Part shown: piece by piece, positions 25,538-34,209 of the stretch | How the letters are laid out: each line of letters starts with the position of its first letter | Numbering within the stretch: the stretch's first letter is position 1 | Program-made: the position numbers and the translations under genes | Assembly: GCF_022479115.1 (NCBI RefSeq) | Contig: NZ_CP092497.1 | Coordinates: forward strand, 7,192,001-7,256,000 | From: Amycolatopsis sp. EV170708-02-1 | GTDB taxonomy: Bacteria; Actinomycetota; Actinomycetes; Mycobacteriales; Pseudonocardiaceae | DNA: 64,000 nucleotides | Reading direction: 5' to 3' | The notes under the pieces: model-generated | What the model was told of the DNA's origin: nothing | Databases searched by the model: none | The model's input: the letters and a program-made list of their open reading frames with translations, nothing else

Positions 25538-25790
25538 CCTTCGGGGGCCGCCGCGCCTGCCAGACCAGCGCGTCGCGCAGCTGCTGGATGAGCTGTTCGT
25601 CGTCGGCCTCCGACGGATCCACCCCGAGCGGGATCCAGCGTTCGCAGACCTCGGCTCCGTTCTCGAAACTCGTGATCACGATCCCGGCGTAGGAAACGCA
25701 TTCGTCCTGGACACGGACGTCACGATGCTGCAGCCGCACACTGACCCACCGCCCGGTGCGGCGAACCGGATCGCGCTCAGCACTGGCCAT
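25533..25790 (-). CDS. Small conserved-type hypothetical protein
   Basis: An 85-residue protein, start ATG 25790, with a plausible beta-rich core (RWVSVRLQHRDVRVQDECVS, YAGIVITSFENGAEVCERWI) and an acidic helical C-terminus. Frame usage and third-position GC look like coding sequence, and no other frame competes. No function recognised. Its 3' end enters the inverted repeat shared with the paa regulator. Confidence 0.6.
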   Translation of the reverse strand: MASAERDPVRRTGRWVSVRLQHRDVRVQDECVSYAGIVITSFENGAEVCERWIPLGVDPSEADDEQLIQQLRDALVWQARRPPKG

Positions 25791-25893
25791 TCGTCCCTAC
25801 CCATGACGTCCGGTCCCCCCGCCCGAACGTCGCCATGCGGGCCCCAGGGGTTACCGGCGGGTTGTTCCGAATGGATAACGGCAGGCGGTCACG

Positions 25894-25933
25894 TGAAACG
25901 GTTACGCTCGGCCCATGAGCACCGATCCGGAGG
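25894..25933 (+). repeat. 40-bp direct repeat, copy 1
   Basis: This sequence is identical to 26479-26518, 585 bases downstream. It contains a TACGCT -10-type box, six bases and the first codons of the TetR gene at 26500. In this copy the frame runs on as a ten-residue mini-frame (MSTDPEEFAL) and then stops. The Nudix gene lies between the copies. Confidence 0.9.
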
Positions 25934-25987
25934 AGTTCGCTCTCTGACGTCCGCACCTGGACGACAAGCGCGGTAACCTCCGAAATC

Positions 25988-26503
25988 GTGGAACTCCTCC
26001 CCTTCGGCGACTACGTGGCTTCTCTCAACAGGAAACGCACCGCGGCCGGCGTACTTCTCCGCGACGACCGGTCGCGGGTACTGCTGGTGGAGACCACATA
26101 CAAACCCGAGTGGGAGATCCCCGGTGGCGCGGTCGAGGCGGAGGAAACGCCATGGGCGACCGCGATACGCGAACTCCAGGAAGAGCTGGGCATCACCCGC
26201 CCCCTCGGCGCGTTGCTGGTGATCGACCACATCCCTACGCAGGGGGTCATGCCGGAGGGCTTGGCGTTCATCTTCGACGGCGGCTTGATCACTGAAGAAG
26301 AAGTACGCGCGATCAAGTCGACAGACGCCGAAGTCCGGTCGGTCGGGCTGTACTCGCCAGCCGAGGCGGAACACCGGGTGAAAGCGACTCTCCATCGGCG
26401 GATCAACGCGGCGTTGCACGCGGTGAACAGCGGAGAGACGGTGTTCTGCGAGACTGGTATCCCGTCCAAGCTTCCCTTTGAAACGGTTACGCTCGGCCCA
26501 TGA
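25988..26503 (+). CDS. Nudix hydrolase
   Basis: A 171-residue protein with a textbook Nudix box at residues 47-69 (GAVEAEETPWATAI then RELQEELGI, fitting Gx5Ex7REUxEExGU), so it should hydrolyse a nucleoside diphosphate linked to another group. The substrate is unknown. GTG 25988 is the likely start; no strong ribosome site is seen. The last eight residues (FETVTLGP) and stop are encoded by copy 2 of the 40-bp direct repeat, and the stop overlaps the TetR ATG. The unit appears to have been inserted into, or duplicated with, the TetR promoter. Confidence 0.85.
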   Translation: MELLPFGDYVASLNRKRTAAGVLLRDDRSRVLLVETTYKPEWEIPGGAVEAEETPWATAIRELQEELGITRPLGALLVIDHIPTQGVMPEGLAFIFDGGLITEEEVRAIKSTDAEVRSVGLYSPAEAEHRVKATLHRRINAALHAVNSGETVFCETGIPSKLPFETVTLGP

Positions 26504-26518
26504 GCACCGATCCGGAGG
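26479..26518 (+). repeat. 40-bp direct repeat, copy 2
   Basis: The second perfect copy of 25894-25933. Here the TACGCT -10-type box (26488-26493) is followed after six bases by the ATG of the TetR gene, with no ribosome site, suggesting a leaderless message. The same bases encode the end of the Nudix protein in another frame. Confidence 0.9.
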
Positions 26519-27165
26519 CCCGGCGGCGCCGCCTCGAACCGGCCGCCCGGCGCGCCGAGATCCTGACCGCGGCCCGGCGGCTCTTCGGCGAGGGCACGTA
26601 CGCCTCGGTTTCGACCTCGGACATCGCGAAGGCCGCCGGGGTGGCCCGGCCGCTGATCAACCACTACTTCGGCGGCAAACGGGAGCTGTACCTGGAAGTC
26701 GTCCGGCAGATGATGATCGTCCCGGCGCCGGTCATCGAGAACCTGCCGGAAACGACCGCCGAAGAGCGGCTCGCGATCAGCGTCCGGCATTGGATCGAGG
26801 TCGTCGAGCGCAACGAGCAGGCGTGGCTGACGGCGATCGGCCCGGAGGCGGTGGGCCGCGACCCGGAGATCGAGCGGATCATGCTGGAGGCCGATGAGAT
26901 CGCCGCCGATCGCGTGCTCGCGGCCGCGTTGATGAGCGACGTCACCGAGGGTCGCGAAGAACTCCGCGCGATGATCCGTTCGTACGGCGGGATGCTGCGC
27001 GCGGCCTCCCGCGAATGGCTGATCCGCGGCACGCTCGGCCGGGAGGAGCTGCGGGTGTTCCTCACCGAGTCGATCCTGCACCTGCTGCGGGTCACCTACC
27101 CGGCCGTGCTCGCAACGCGTTCCGCCGGGCATAGGCCGCCGGAGTCATCCCCTTCCAGCGTTTGA
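26500..27165 (+). CDS. TetR-family transcriptional regulator
   Basis: A 221-residue regulator with a typical N-terminal TetR HTH (residues about 20-66; ARRLFGEGTYASVSTSDIAK, RPLINHYFGGKRELYLEV) and an all-helical ligand domain. Its start codon is part of the 40-bp direct repeat. The last 24 codons overlap the end of the convergent AraC gene by 74 bases. The target is unknown: the neighbouring Nudix gene, the AraC locus or a distant gene are all possible. Confidence 0.87.
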   Translation: MSTDPEARRRRLEPAARRAEILTAARRLFGEGTYASVSTSDIAKAAGVARPLINHYFGGKRELYLEVVRQMMIVPAPVIENLPETTAEERLAISVRHWIEVVERNEQAWLTAIGPEAVGRDPEIERIMLEADEIAADRVLAAALMSDVTEGREELRAMIRSYGGMLRAASREWLIRGTLGREELRVFLTESILHLLRVTYPAVLATRSAGHRPPESSPSSV

Positions 27166-28120
27166 AGGCGTAGATGAAGCTCGACGCTTCGGCGTAGCCC
27201 AGCCGCAGCGCGACGTCCTCCACGGTGAGCGCGCCGGTGTCGAGCATCTCCTCCGCCAGCGCCTGGCGGACCTCGTCGAGCAGGGCCCGGTAGCCGGTCC
27301 CGGCCTCGAACAGCCGTCGCCGCAGGGTCCGCGGGCTGAGGGCGAGCTGCCGCGCGACCTCTTCCATCCCCGCGTCGACCCCGCCGAGCCGCACCAGTCT
27401 TTCCCGGACCTGCTGGGCGATCCCGGACCGTTCCCGTTTCCGCGACACCAGCAGCTCGCATTGCGCGGCACAGACCGCGACGGTCTGATCGTTGGCCTGC
27501 GGCAGGGGTTTGTCGAGGAAGAGCGGATCCAGGGTGGCGAGCTGCGACGGAGCGGAGAACGACGGCACCAGCCCGAAGGTCCGCACATATTCGTCCACTG
27601 TGGAGGGTTTGTCGTGCCGGAAGGCCAAGGAGCGCAAGGAGATGTCCGGCAGGATGTCGCGCATGACGGTGTGGATGGCGCCGAGGTCGCGCAGCAGCAG
27701 GAAGCGGGCGACGTCGCCGGGCACGCGGCTGTCGTCCATGGCGAGCGCGAGCCGTCCGGCCTCGACGGTCACGTGCGGGATGCAGAACGTGAAGCTCAGG
27801 TCCAGGTAGCGCAGGGCGAAACGCATCGCGTCCCCCAGCGTCGGGCTGCTGATGCACGCGAAGCCGAAGATGCCGAACGCGCTGACGCGGTATCGCCTGC
27901 TCAGCCGCAGCGCGACGGCGTCCTCGCCGCCAAGCCCGCGGACCAGCGCCCGGACGACCGCGAGTTCCTGACGCGCGTCGACCTGGCCGTCCACGGGGGC
28001 GTGTTCGTAGGACTCCAGCCCCTCGACACCGTTCTCGGCGGCGAAGCGGGCCATGAGCACGATGCTCGCCGTGCCGCGCGGGTAGTCCCAGTCCCGGATC
28101 ACCGGCGGCGGTAGTTCCAT
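27092..28120 (-). CDS. AraC-family regulator (Arabinose_bd/VirS type)
   Basis: A 342-residue regulator with an N-terminal Arabinose_bd domain (residues about 20-200; GFACISSPTLGDAMRFALRY) and a C-terminal AraC double HTH (about 240-335; VARQLALSPRTLRRRLFEAG, VALRLGYAEASSFIYAFKRW). The architecture is that of VirS/OruR regulators. A CATAAT -10 lies 7 nt before ATG 28120 with no ribosome site, suggesting a leaderless mRNA. In mycobacteria VirS controls the divergent mymA monooxygenase operon; a flavin monooxygenase also lies downstream here, so a similar link is possible. Confidence 0.9.
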   Translation of the reverse strand: MELPPPVIRDWDYPRGTASIVLMARFAAENGVEGLESYEHAPVDGQVDARQELAVVRALVRGLGGEDAVALRLSRRYRVSAFGIFGFACISSPTLGDAMRFALRYLDLSFTFCIPHVTVEAGRLALAMDDSRVPGDVARFLLLRDLGAIHTVMRDILPDISLRSLAFRHDKPSTVDEYVRTFGLVPSFSAPSQLATLDPLFLDKPLPQANDQTVAVCAAQCELLVSRKRERSGIAQQVRERLVRLGGVDAGMEEVARQLALSPRTLRRRLFEAGTGYRALLDEVRQALAEEMLDTGALTVEDVALRLGYAEASSFIYAFKRWKGMTPAAYARRNALRARPGR

Positions 28121-28127
28121 GGCCGGG

Positions 28128-28193
28128 ATTATGGATCCCCGGGCGACGATCGGCCCATTGAGGACCGTAACTGTCCTTGATCCCCTTTAGGGT
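28128..28193. promoter_or_regulatory. Divergent leaderless-type promoters
   Basis: Within the 80-base gap between the AraC and AlkZ-like genes, the minus strand has CATAAT (28133-28128) 7 nt before its ATG and the plus strand has TAGGGT (28188-28193) 7 nt before its ATG. Neither gene has a Shine-Dalgarno in between. A regulator site shared by both could lie in the 50 bases separating the two boxes. Confidence 0.5.
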
Positions 28194-28200
28194 GAGCGGT

Positions 28201-29316
28201 ATGTCCGACACGTTGAGCAGGCGCGCGCTGAACCGCGCCATGCTGGACCGGCAGTTGCTGCTCCGGCGTTCGAAGATGACCGCGCTCGAAGCGGTCGATC
28301 ATCTGGCCGGCTTGCAGGCGCAGGCGCCGAACCCGCCGTACTTCGCGCTGTGGACCCGGCTGCACGGCTTCCGCCAGGAAGACCTGGCGAGCCTCCTGCT
28401 GGACAAGAGCGTCGTGCGCATCGCGCTCATGCGCGGCACGGTGCATCTGGTCACGCCATCGGACGCGCTCGCGTGGCGCCCCATCGTGCAGCCGCTCTAC
28501 GACCGCTCGGTGCTCGGCAACACCCAGCACGGCCCCGATATCAAGGGCCTCGACCACCAGGAGATCGCCCGCACCGCCCGCAAGCTGCTGGGCGAGCGGC
28601 CGCTTTCGTCGGCGAGCCTCGGCGCGGAACTGGCGAAGCACTGGGAAGGCGTGGCGCCGTCGTCGCTGGTGCACGTCGCGCGGGCGTTGCTGCCGCTGGT
28701 GCAGATCCCGCCGCGCGGCGTCTGGGGCAAGTCCGGACAGCCGACGTATCAGACCACCGGCGACTGGCTGGGCGCCGAACCGGACACCGCTCCCTCGGCG
28801 GAGGCGATGTTTCGGCGCTATCTGGCCGCGTTCGGGCCCGCCAGTGTGCAGGACGCGCAGGCGTGGGCCGGGATCACGAAACTCGGCGACGTCGCCGAGC
28901 GGCTGCGGCCGGAGCTGCGGACGTTCCGTGACGAGAACGGCCGCGAACTCTTCGACCTGCCCGAAGCCCCTCGTCCCGATCCGGACACTCCCGCGCCCGC
29001 GCGGCTGCTGGGCCCGTTCGACCAGACCGTGCTGTCCTACGCCGACCGCACGCGGGTGATCAGCGACGAGTACCGCAAGGTCGTCATCACCCAGAACGGC
29101 CTGGTCAAGGGCACCATCCTGGTCGGCGGCCTGGTGAAGGGCTTCTGGGAGATCAAGACCGTGAAGAAGGCGGCTTCGGTGGTGATCACGCCGTTCGAGC
29201 GCGTCCCGAAACGCGATCTGGACACGCTGGAGAGTTCCGCGCACCGGCTGCTGGCCTGGGCGCATCCCCAGGCCGAAAGCCATTCGGTGGAGATCGTGGC
29301 CGAAAATCTCGATTGA
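28201..29316 (+). CDS. AlkZ-like winged-helix DNA glycosylase family protein
   Basis: A 371-residue protein of the HTH_42 (YcaQ/AlkZ) family. The N-terminal region carries the GLQAQAPNPPYFALW stretch with the catalytic-type QxQ motif (Gln39, Gln41), followed by tandem winged-helix domains and the C-terminal LLGPFDQTVLSYADR and KGTILVGGLVKGFW segments. Characterised AlkZ/AZL enzymes unhook alkylated purines and interstrand crosslinks, sometimes as self-resistance in antibiotic producers. The substrate here is not known. ATG 28201 follows a -10 box directly; an in-frame upstream ATG at 28177 would precede that promoter and is rejected. Confidence 0.82.
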   Translation: MSDTLSRRALNRAMLDRQLLLRRSKMTALEAVDHLAGLQAQAPNPPYFALWTRLHGFRQEDLASLLLDKSVVRIALMRGTVHLVTPSDALAWRPIVQPLYDRSVLGNTQHGPDIKGLDHQEIARTARKLLGERPLSSASLGAELAKHWEGVAPSSLVHVARALLPLVQIPPRGVWGKSGQPTYQTTGDWLGAEPDTAPSAEAMFRRYLAAFGPASVQDAQAWAGITKLGDVAERLRPELRTFRDENGRELFDLPEAPRPDPDTPAPARLLGPFDQTVLSYADRTRVISDEYRKVVITQNGLVKGTILVGGLVKGFWEIKTVKKAASVVITPFERVPKRDLDTLESSAHRLLAWAHPQAESHSVEIVAENLD

Positions 29317-29369
29317 GTGGCCGCTCGTGCACTTCCACCGAGGGTGACCGCTGGGTAACTTCGATCGGC

Positions 29370-30827
29370 ATGGGCGATACCAGCGTGCTGATCGTAGGGA
29401 CGGGCTTCGGCGGGGTCGGAACGGCGATCGAGCTCAAACGCGCCGGGTTCGACGACTTCACCATCCTGGAGAGCGCGGACGAACCCGGCGGCGTCTGGCG
29501 TGAGAACACGTACCCCGGCGCGGGCTGCGACATCCCGTCGCCGCTGTACTCGTTCTCCTACGAGCCCAATCCCGACTGGCCGAAGCGGTTCTCGCTGCAA
29601 CCGGATATCCACGAGTACCTCAAACGGGTGGTGCGTCGCTACGGGCTCGAACCGCATATCCGGTTCGGCGTCCGCGTCACCTCTGCGTCCTTCGACGAGG
29701 AACGCGGGCTCTGGCGGGTGGAGACCGCGGGCGGCGAGACGTACGAAGCGAACGTCTTCGTCCCCGCCGTCGGCCAGCTTTCCCGGCCGGTCCAGCCGGA
29801 CATCCCCGGCCAGGAGACCTTCGAGGGCGCCAGTTTCCACTCCGCGCGCTGGGATCACGACGTCGACCTGCGCGGCAAGAAGGTCGCGGTGATCGGCACC
29901 GGTGCGAGCGCGATCCAGTTCGTACCCGAACTCCAGCGCCAGGCGGGCGAGCTGACGGTGTTCCAGCGCACCGCGCCGTACATCATGGCGAAACGGGACA
30001 CCCGCTACCGGCGCTGGCAGCAGCGGCTGTTCCGGCATCTCCCCGCCACCCAGCTGCTCGGCAGGCTCCGGATCTTCCTGCTCGCCGAGTACGCGACCTA
30101 CGCGATGACGAAACATCCGGTGCTGGCCAAGGTCTTCGAACTGCGGACGGCCCAGCTGCGCCGCCGCCACATCAAGGACCCGGCGCTGCGCGCGAAGCTC
30201 ACCCCGGACTACCCGCTGGGCTGCAAACGGATCCTGTTCACCAACGACTACCTGCCCGCGCTGGCTCAGCACAACGTCGCCGTGGAGACGCGGCGTATCA
30301 GCGCGATCACGCCGTCCGGAGTACGCACCGAGGACGGTGTCGAGCACGAGGCCGACGTCATCGTCTACGGGACCGGTTTCGCGGCGACCGACTTCCTCGG
30401 CGAGCTGAAGGTGGAGGGTCTCGGCGGAAAGGCTTTGTCGGACGCGTGGAAGGGCGGCGCGCGGGCGTACCTCGGCATGACCGTGCCGGGTTTCCCGAAC
30501 CTGTTCTGCGTCTACGGCCCCAACACCAACCTCGGCGCCGGCTCCATCATCTACATGATCGAACGGCAGGCCCGCTACATCCGCCAGGCCGTCGAGCATC
30601 TCGCCAAACCCGGAGTGTCCTATATGGACGTGGTCCCGGAGGTCGAGCAACGGTACGACGAGGAGATCCAGCGTCGGCTGGGCAAGAGCGTCTGGACAGC
30701 CTGCGCCAGCTGGTACCGCCAGGAGAACGGCCGCGTGAGCACGAACTGGCCCGGTCTGGTCACCGAATACGACCGCCGGACGAAGACGCTCGACCTCGGC
30801 GACTACCGGACGGCGGGACCGCGATGA
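29370..30827 (+). CDS. Flavin monooxygenase, Baeyer-Villiger type
   Basis: A 485-residue FAD/NADPH monooxygenase with the FAD dinucleotide motif GTGFGG (residues 10-15), the Baeyer-Villiger fingerprint FEGASFHSARWD (151-162) and a second, NADPH-binding GTGASA motif (176-181). Such enzymes insert oxygen into ketones or oxidise heteroatoms. ATG 29370 gives the family N-terminus (MGDTSVLIVGTGFGG). The stop overlaps the start of the ChoD-like gene (ATGA), so the two enzymes are made together, suggesting sequential oxidation of a sterol-like or lipid substrate. Confidence 0.9.
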   Translation: MGDTSVLIVGTGFGGVGTAIELKRAGFDDFTILESADEPGGVWRENTYPGAGCDIPSPLYSFSYEPNPDWPKRFSLQPDIHEYLKRVVRRYGLEPHIRFGVRVTSASFDEERGLWRVETAGGETYEANVFVPAVGQLSRPVQPDIPGQETFEGASFHSARWDHDVDLRGKKVAVIGTGASAIQFVPELQRQAGELTVFQRTAPYIMAKRDTRYRRWQQRLFRHLPATQLLGRLRIFLLAEYATYAMTKHPVLAKVFELRTAQLRRRHIKDPALRAKLTPDYPLGCKRILFTNDYLPALAQHNVAVETRRISAITPSGVRTEDGVEHEADVIVYGTGFAATDFLGELKVEGLGGKALSDAWKGGARAYLGMTVPGFPNLFCVYGPNTNLGAGSIIYMIERQARYIRQAVEHLAKPGVSYMDVVPEVEQRYDEEIQRRLGKSVWTACASWYRQENGRVSTNWPGLVTEYDRRTKTLDLGDYRTAGPR

Positions 30828-32491
30828 ACTACGACGTGCTGGTGATCGGCTCCGGTTTCGGGGGCAGCGTGACGGCGTTGCGGCTCACCGAGAAGGGCTA
30901 TCGCGTCGGCGTGCTGGAGACCGGGCGCCGGTTCGCCGACGACGAGTTCGCGAAGACCTCGTGGCGGCTGCGGAAATACCTGTGGGCACCGAAACTGGGC
31001 TGTTACGGCATCCAGCGGCTGACCCTGCTGAAGAACACGTTCGTGCTGAGCGGCGCGGGCGTCGGAGGCGGGTCGCTCGTCTACGCGAACACGCTCTACG
31101 AACCGCCGGACACCTTCTACCGGGATCCGCAGTGGGCGCACATCACCGACTGGAAGGCCGAACTCGCCCCGCATTACGACCAGGCGAAGCGGATGCTGGG
31201 CGTGGTGGAGAACCCGCTGGTCACCCCGGCCGACCGCGTGCTGCGCGAAGTCGCCGAGGACATGGGCATCGCGGACACCTACCGGCCGACCCCGGTCGGC
31301 GTCCACTTCGGCGCGCGCGACGTCGACCCGTTCTTCGGCGGCGAAGGCCCGCTGCGGAAGCCGTGCACGCACTGCGGCGAGTGCATGACCGGCTGCCGGG
31401 TCGGCGCGAAGAACACGACCGTCAAGAACTACCTGTATCTGGCGGAGAAGGCGGGTGCGGAGGTCCATCCGCTGACCACCGCGGTGTCGGTCCGGCCGAT
31501 CGATGGCGGTTACGCCGTCGACACCGTCCGAACAGGACGGTGGATGCGCAAGCGCAAGCAGACCTTCACCGCCTCCGAGGTGGTATTCGCCGCCGCTTCG
31601 CTAGGCACACAACGGCTTCTGCATTCGTTGAAGGACTCGGGAACGCTGCCGAACCTGTCTCCGCGTCTCGGCCTGCTCGCCAGGACGAACTCCGAGGCCG
31701 TGCTCGCCGCGCGCTCGCTGCGGAAGGACACGGACTTCACCCGCGGCGTCGCGATCACGTCGTCGATCCATCCCGACGCCGTCACGCACGTCGAACCGGT
31801 GCGCTACGGCAAGGGCAGCAACGCCATGGGGCTGCTCGCGACGGTGCTCGTCGACGCCGAGCCGGGCAAACGGCGGTGGGCGCTGGGCGTCCGCGAGCTG
31901 TGGCGGCACCGGCGGAACCTGGTGCGGCTGCACAATCCGCGGCGCTGGTCCGAACGGATGGTCGGGCTGCTGGTGATGCAGACGCTGAACAATTCCGTGA
32001 CCACCTACACGAAACGCGGGCTCTTCGGCCGCAGGATGACCACGAAACAGGGCATCGGCGACCCGAATCCCGAGTGGATCCCGGCCGGACACGAGGTCAC
32101 CCGGCGGGTGGCGGACAAGATCGGTGGGCTGGCGCAGGGCGCGTGGACGGATCTGGCGAACATCCCGGTCACCGGGCATTTCATCGGTGGCTGCGCGATC
32201 GGTGACAGCGCCGAGACCGGCGTCGTCGACCCGTACCAGCGGGTGCACGGGTATCCCGGGCTGCATGTCGCCGACGGCTCGGCGATCTCGGCGAATCTCG
32301 GCGTGAACCCGTCGCTGACCATCACCGCGCAGGCGGAACGCGCGATGTCGTTGTGGCCCAACAAGGGCGAGGAGGATCCAAGACCGCCGCTCGGCTCGGG
32401 TTACCGGCGCCTGTCCCCCGTCGCACCGCTGAAGCCTGTCGTCCCACCGGAGGCCCCTACGGCGTTGCGGTTGCCGCTCACTCCGCTCTGA
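30824..32491 (+). CDS. choD: ChoD-like GMC oxidoreductase
   Basis: A 555-residue flavoprotein closely resembling mycobacterial ChoD (cholesterol oxidase-like, GMC family). It has the N-terminal FAD motif GSGFGG (residues 8-13), the LSGAGVGGGSLVYAN stretch (about 74-88), a four-cysteine ferredoxin-like segment (CTHCGECMTGC, about 183-193) and the C-terminal GMC signature HVADGSAISANLGVNPSLTI (about 482-501). Whether it oxidises cholesterol or another alcohol is not known. The Pro-rich C-terminus (last 40 residues) is variable. It is cotranscribed with the monooxygenase and convergent with the chitinase. Confidence 0.87.
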   Translation: MNYDVLVIGSGFGGSVTALRLTEKGYRVGVLETGRRFADDEFAKTSWRLRKYLWAPKLGCYGIQRLTLLKNTFVLSGAGVGGGSLVYANTLYEPPDTFYRDPQWAHITDWKAELAPHYDQAKRMLGVVENPLVTPADRVLREVAEDMGIADTYRPTPVGVHFGARDVDPFFGGEGPLRKPCTHCGECMTGCRVGAKNTTVKNYLYLAEKAGAEVHPLTTAVSVRPIDGGYAVDTVRTGRWMRKRKQTFTASEVVFAAASLGTQRLLHSLKDSGTLPNLSPRLGLLARTNSEAVLAARSLRKDTDFTRGVAITSSIHPDAVTHVEPVRYGKGSNAMGLLATVLVDAEPGKRRWALGVRELWRHRRNLVRLHNPRRWSERMVGLLVMQTLNNSVTTYTKRGLFGRRMTTKQGIGDPNPEWIPAGHEVTRRVADKIGGLAQGAWTDLANIPVTGHFIGGCAIGDSAETGVVDPYQRVHGYPGLHVADGSAISANLGVNPSLTITAQAERAMSLWPNKGEEDPRPPLGSGYRRLSPVAPLKPVVPPEAPTALRLPLTPL

Positions 32492-32499
32492 CATGGAAA

Positions 32500-32540
32500 G
32501 GGCGGGGCACCGTCGCCCGCGCGACGACGGTGCCCCGCCC
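32500..32540. terminator. Bidirectional terminator hairpin
   Basis: GGGCGGGGCACCGTCG (32500-32515) pairs perfectly with CGACGGTGCCCCGCCC (32525-32540) around a nine-base loop. It lies between the convergent ChoD-like and chitinase genes. Confidence 0.85.
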
Positions 32541-32555
32541 CGGTCTAGCGGATCA

Positions 32556-34046
32556 TCACGGGAGGCCGGCCAGGCCCGCGCTCACCGTGTTCGACCACGC
32601 GTAGCCCTGCGAGGCGTCCCAGTTGATCGACCAGGTCATCGCGCCCCGGATCGCCGGGTACGTCGTCGAGGGCTTGAACGAGCCGCAGTTCGTGCCCTTC
32701 GCCAGGCAGTTCAGCGCGTTGACCGTGTTGCCGGGCGCCTGGTAGCCGCCACCGGCAGCCGAGCCCGACGCGGGCAGGCCGAGACCGACCTGGTCGGCCC
32801 GCAGGCCGCTCTGCAGCTGGATGCAGGCCAGCGCGGTGAGGAAGTCGACCGTGCCCTGCGAGTAGACCTTCTGGTCGCAGCCGAGCATCGTGCCGCTGTT
32901 GTAGTACTGCATGTTGACGATGGTCAGGATGTCCTTGACGTTCAGCGCCAGCTTGAAGTACTCCGCCGACGGGCTCTGCATGTCGATCGTCTGCGGCGCC
33001 ATGGTGATGATCGAGCCGCCCGCCGCGTGGATGCTGCGCAGCGCCTGCGCCATGTAGGTCGCGTTGACGCCGTTCTCCAGGTCGATGTCGACGCCGTCGA
33101 AACCGTAGGTCGCGATGAGCGACTTCATGCTGTTGGAGAAGTTCGTCGCCGCGGCCGAGGAATCGACGCGGATCGTGCCCTTCTCACCGCCGACGGACAG
33201 GATGACCTTCTGCCCGCGCGCCTGCGCCGTCTTGATGTCGGCCTTGAACTGCGCGTCGGTGTAGCCGCCGAGCTGGCTCGACAGACCGGAGTCGAGGGTG
33301 AAGCTGACCGCGCCCGGCGTGGCCGTCGCGTCGGCGAAGGACACCGCGATGATGTTGTACTTCGTCGGGACGTCGGCGAGCTTGAGCGCCTTCGCGCCGT
33401 TGTAGAAGTTCTGCCAGTAGCCGGTGATCACGTGCTTCGGCAGGTTCCCGGTGGGCGGGGTGCTGGTCGTGGTGGTCGGCGGGTTCGACGTGGTGGTCGT
33501 CGGGCTCGTGGACGTCGTCGGCGTGGTCGGCGTCGTGGTGGGTGAGCCGCCCGGGCCGTCGAGGTTCACGTCGTCGGCGAAGTACGCCGGCTGGCCGTAC
33601 CAGCCGTGCAGGTAGATCTCGACGCTGCTGGTGGACGCGCCGGTGGTGAAGCTCAGCGAGAGCTGCGACCAGCTGCCGCCGCCCGGGGTCCAGGTGTTCT
33701 TGTCACCCGTCCCGGTGCCGGTGACACCGAGGTAGGTGTAGCTGCCCTGCACCCACGCCGAAAGCGTGTACGCGGTGTTGGCCTTGACCGGCACGCTCTG
33801 CGAGCAGCGGGCGTTGTCCTGTCCGGCCGGGGTGGCGCTGAGCGCGCGGCTGCCCGAGTGGACCGGCGTGGTGACCACGGAGGACGCGCCGGAGCAGGTC
33901 CAGCCGCTCGTGGTCCCGAGTTCGAAGCCCGGATTGGTCAGGATGTTGGCGGCCGAGGCGTTGCCCGAGACCGCGAAAGTCACCCCCAGGCACACGGCCA
34001 GTGACGACAGCAGGGCGAGGAACGCGTGTTTCGGCTTCACTTTCAC
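32556..34046 (-). CDS. Secreted GH18 chitinase with N-terminal CBM
   Basis: A 496-residue secreted enzyme. It has a signal peptide ([20 protein letters not shown], cleavage near ASA-AN, about residue 35), a carbohydrate-binding beta-sandwich ([11 protein letters not shown]..., about 36-170), a Thr/Pro/Ser linker (about 172-205) and a GH18 catalytic domain with DGVDIDLE (catalytic Glu about 324) and MQYYN. It hydrolyses chitin outside the cell. GTG 34046 has GGAGG 6 nt upstream; the longer frame upstream overlaps the promoter and tex gene and is rejected. A DasR-type operator in the promoter links it to N-acetylglucosamine control. Confidence 0.93.
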   Translation of the reverse strand: MKVKPKHAFLALLSSLAVCLGVTFAVSGNASAANILTNPGFELGTTSGWTCSGASSVVTTPVHSGSRALSATPAGQDNARCSQSVPVKANTAYTLSAWVQGSYTYLGVTGTGTGDKNTWTPGGGSWSQLSLSFTTGASTSSVEIYLHGWYGQPAYFADDVNLDGPGGSPTTTPTTPTTSTSPTTTTSNPPTTTTSTPPTGNLPKHVITGYWQNFYNGAKALKLADVPTKYNIIAVSFADATATPGAVSFTLDSGLSSQLGGYTDAQFKADIKTAQARGQKVILSVGGEKGTIRVDSSAAATNFSNSMKSLIATYGFDGVDIDLENGVNATYMAQALRSIHAAGGSIITMAPQTIDMQSPSAEYFKLALNVKDILTIVNMQYYNSGTMLGCDQKVYSQGTVDFLTALACIQLQSGLRADQVGLGLPASGSAAGGGYQAPGNTVNALNCLAKGTNCGSFKPSTTYPAIRGAMTWSINWDASQGYAWSNTVSAGLAGLP

Positions 34047-34085
34047 ACTGGCCTCCACGAACGGGTGCGGTCGGGGCCACATCAA

Positions 34086-34112
34086 AATGGTACAGACCAA
34101 TACAACTGTCAA
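34086..34112 (-). promoter_or_regulatory. DasR-type (dre) operator and -35 of chitinase
   Basis: On the minus strand ATTGGTCTGTACCATT (34101-34086) matches the 16-bp DasR consensus AYTGGTCTAGACCAST at 13 positions. A consensus -35 TTGACA (34112-34107) lies just upstream, so the operator covers the spacer and -10 region. Repression by DasR, relieved by glucosamine-6-phosphate, is the known mode for chitinase genes in actinomycetes. Confidence 0.75.
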
Positions 34113-34209
34113 GGGTTCGGTTAGGGGAGGCCATACGAAAGTCGGCTCGGCGCGAGCGGCAGAATGCAGGGTCCGAGAGCACCCGAGGGCGGATTTCAGG
34201 AGCGTGGGA

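Noticed and set aside
25988..26503. Nudix unit as an integron cassette
   Set aside because: The 40-bp flanking repeats carry promoter and coding sequence rather than an attC-type imperfect hairpin, and no integrase is nearby.
33766..34209. Extension of Tex upstream of 34210
   Set aside because: It overlaps the chitinase gene and its promoter on the other strand. GTG 34210 has a good ribosome site and matches the Tex N-terminus.
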